Of a DNA stretch of 64,000 nucleotides, positions 63,693 through 64,000 are shown in pieces; positions within the stretch are counted from its first letter, which is position 1, and each line of letters opens with the position of its first letter. The stretch spans positions 1 to 64,000 of the forward strand of contig CAWKFQ010000011.1 of the NCBI GenBank assembly GCA_963848955.1. Direction: 5' to 3'. The translations under genes were made by a program, and so were the position numbers. This DNA comes from DASUPK01 sp963848955 (GTDB lineage Bacteria > Actinomycetota > Thermoleophilia > Solirubrobacterales > 70-9). The notes under the pieces are model-generated. The model had not been told where the DNA came from and ran no database searches. It saw only the letters and a list, made by a program, of their open reading frames with translations.

Positions 63693-64000
63693 GTCTCGGC
63701 CGTTTGCCCCATCGGAGGGGATTCGGCGTACCGGGCTTTTTCAAGTTCCTCTAGAGATCCATCACAAATGACATGAACCGTTCCTGTGGGCCGATGCGCT
63801 CGCTATCGGTTACCTCGATGCACGAACGCGCGGCCGGAGCAGCTCTCCTTGACGGAATCCATGCCAAGCGCCGACGCAGTGACGGCATAGCCGACAGATT
63901 CCACCCAGTTCTTAGCTCGACGATGTCGTGGAGTCGCGGTCGTACACCTGCGGCGAGATGGGAATCCATTGTTCAGTGGTATCGAGAGCGAGGAACCGAC
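63693..64000. other. Right-edge region without a convincing gene
   Basis: 308 bases, less GC-rich than the rest. A minus-strand frame of 72 codons (63751-63969) has no recognisable features and I do not call it. The stretch may be the end or upstream region of a gene outside the window. Confidence 0.4.

Noticed and set aside
63751..63969. 72-codon minus-strand frame at the right edge as a gene
   Set aside because: No ribosome site, no motif and no coupling to a neighbour; a chance frame is as likely.

Overview
The window is about 64 kb of GC-rich DNA with short intergenic gaps and many ATGA/TGATG overlaps. Gene content (ftsE-ftsX-S41 peptidase-RNB-smpB order, a paired-subunit transketolase, type III glutamine synthetase, an aeRF1-type release factor, SnoaL-fused ECF sigma factor, DUF2867, two MpsC/DUF2294 genes) suggests an Actinomycetota chromosome, most likely Thermoleophilia/Solirubrobacterales. 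That placement is inference from content and composition. I see no phage, insertion sequence, CRISPR array or tRNA.

Layout. 0-6 kb: tail of a secreted protein, a lipoprotein, split transketolase, a frameshifted aeRF1-type release factor, two divergent MpsC genes and a STAS antagonist. 6-17 kb: the conserved core block ftsE-ftsX-S41 protease-RNB exonuclease-smpB, a candidate RNA switch, a 941-residue membrane-anchored coiled-coil/helix-hairpin-helix protein facing an M50 protease, then a lipase remnant and the tmRNA gene ssrA (16042-16401, tag ADHEFALAA), which no ORF search would find. Release factor, RNB nuclease, SmpB and tmRNA form a ribosome-rescue neighbourhood. 17-27 kb: NYN ribonuclease with a YjlB-type cupin (no canonical start), methyltransferase, a two-component system with a PepSY target and repeated TTCAYS-type sites, a SnoaL-ECF sigma factor, an MFS exporter and a TetR/DUF2867 pair around a palindrome.

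27-46 kb is an accessory, detoxification-type region: PPOX-like protein, MDR reductase, two RibD/DHFR-like reductases, SRPBCC/ArsR, two berberine-bridge-type flavoproteins, cupins, VOC and NTF2 proteins, LLM oxidoreductase, arginase, a split ABC-2 exporter, and a heavily indel-damaged NDH-2. Three loci there share a GATGAGTTT/CGTCT promoter-like element. 46-64 kb: acyl-CoA ligase, Na+/H+ antiporter, DUF2855, diguanylate cyclase, GNAT, type III glutamine synthetase, VOC, TMEM175-like channel, metallophosphoesterase, sulfotransferase, HAD, lipoate ligase, crotonase, YjbQ, EamA, HD phosphohydrolase and an AbiEi/DUF559 protein.

Three cross-cutting patterns stand out: (1) five convergent gene pairs overlap by exactly four bases, four of them in CTAG; (2) a REP-like hairpin repeat occurs at 8.2 kb and, nested inside another copy, at 60.6 kb; (3) at least eleven genes carry one-base frameshifts, strongly biased to +1 insertions, which points to read error in parts of this assembly rather than decay.
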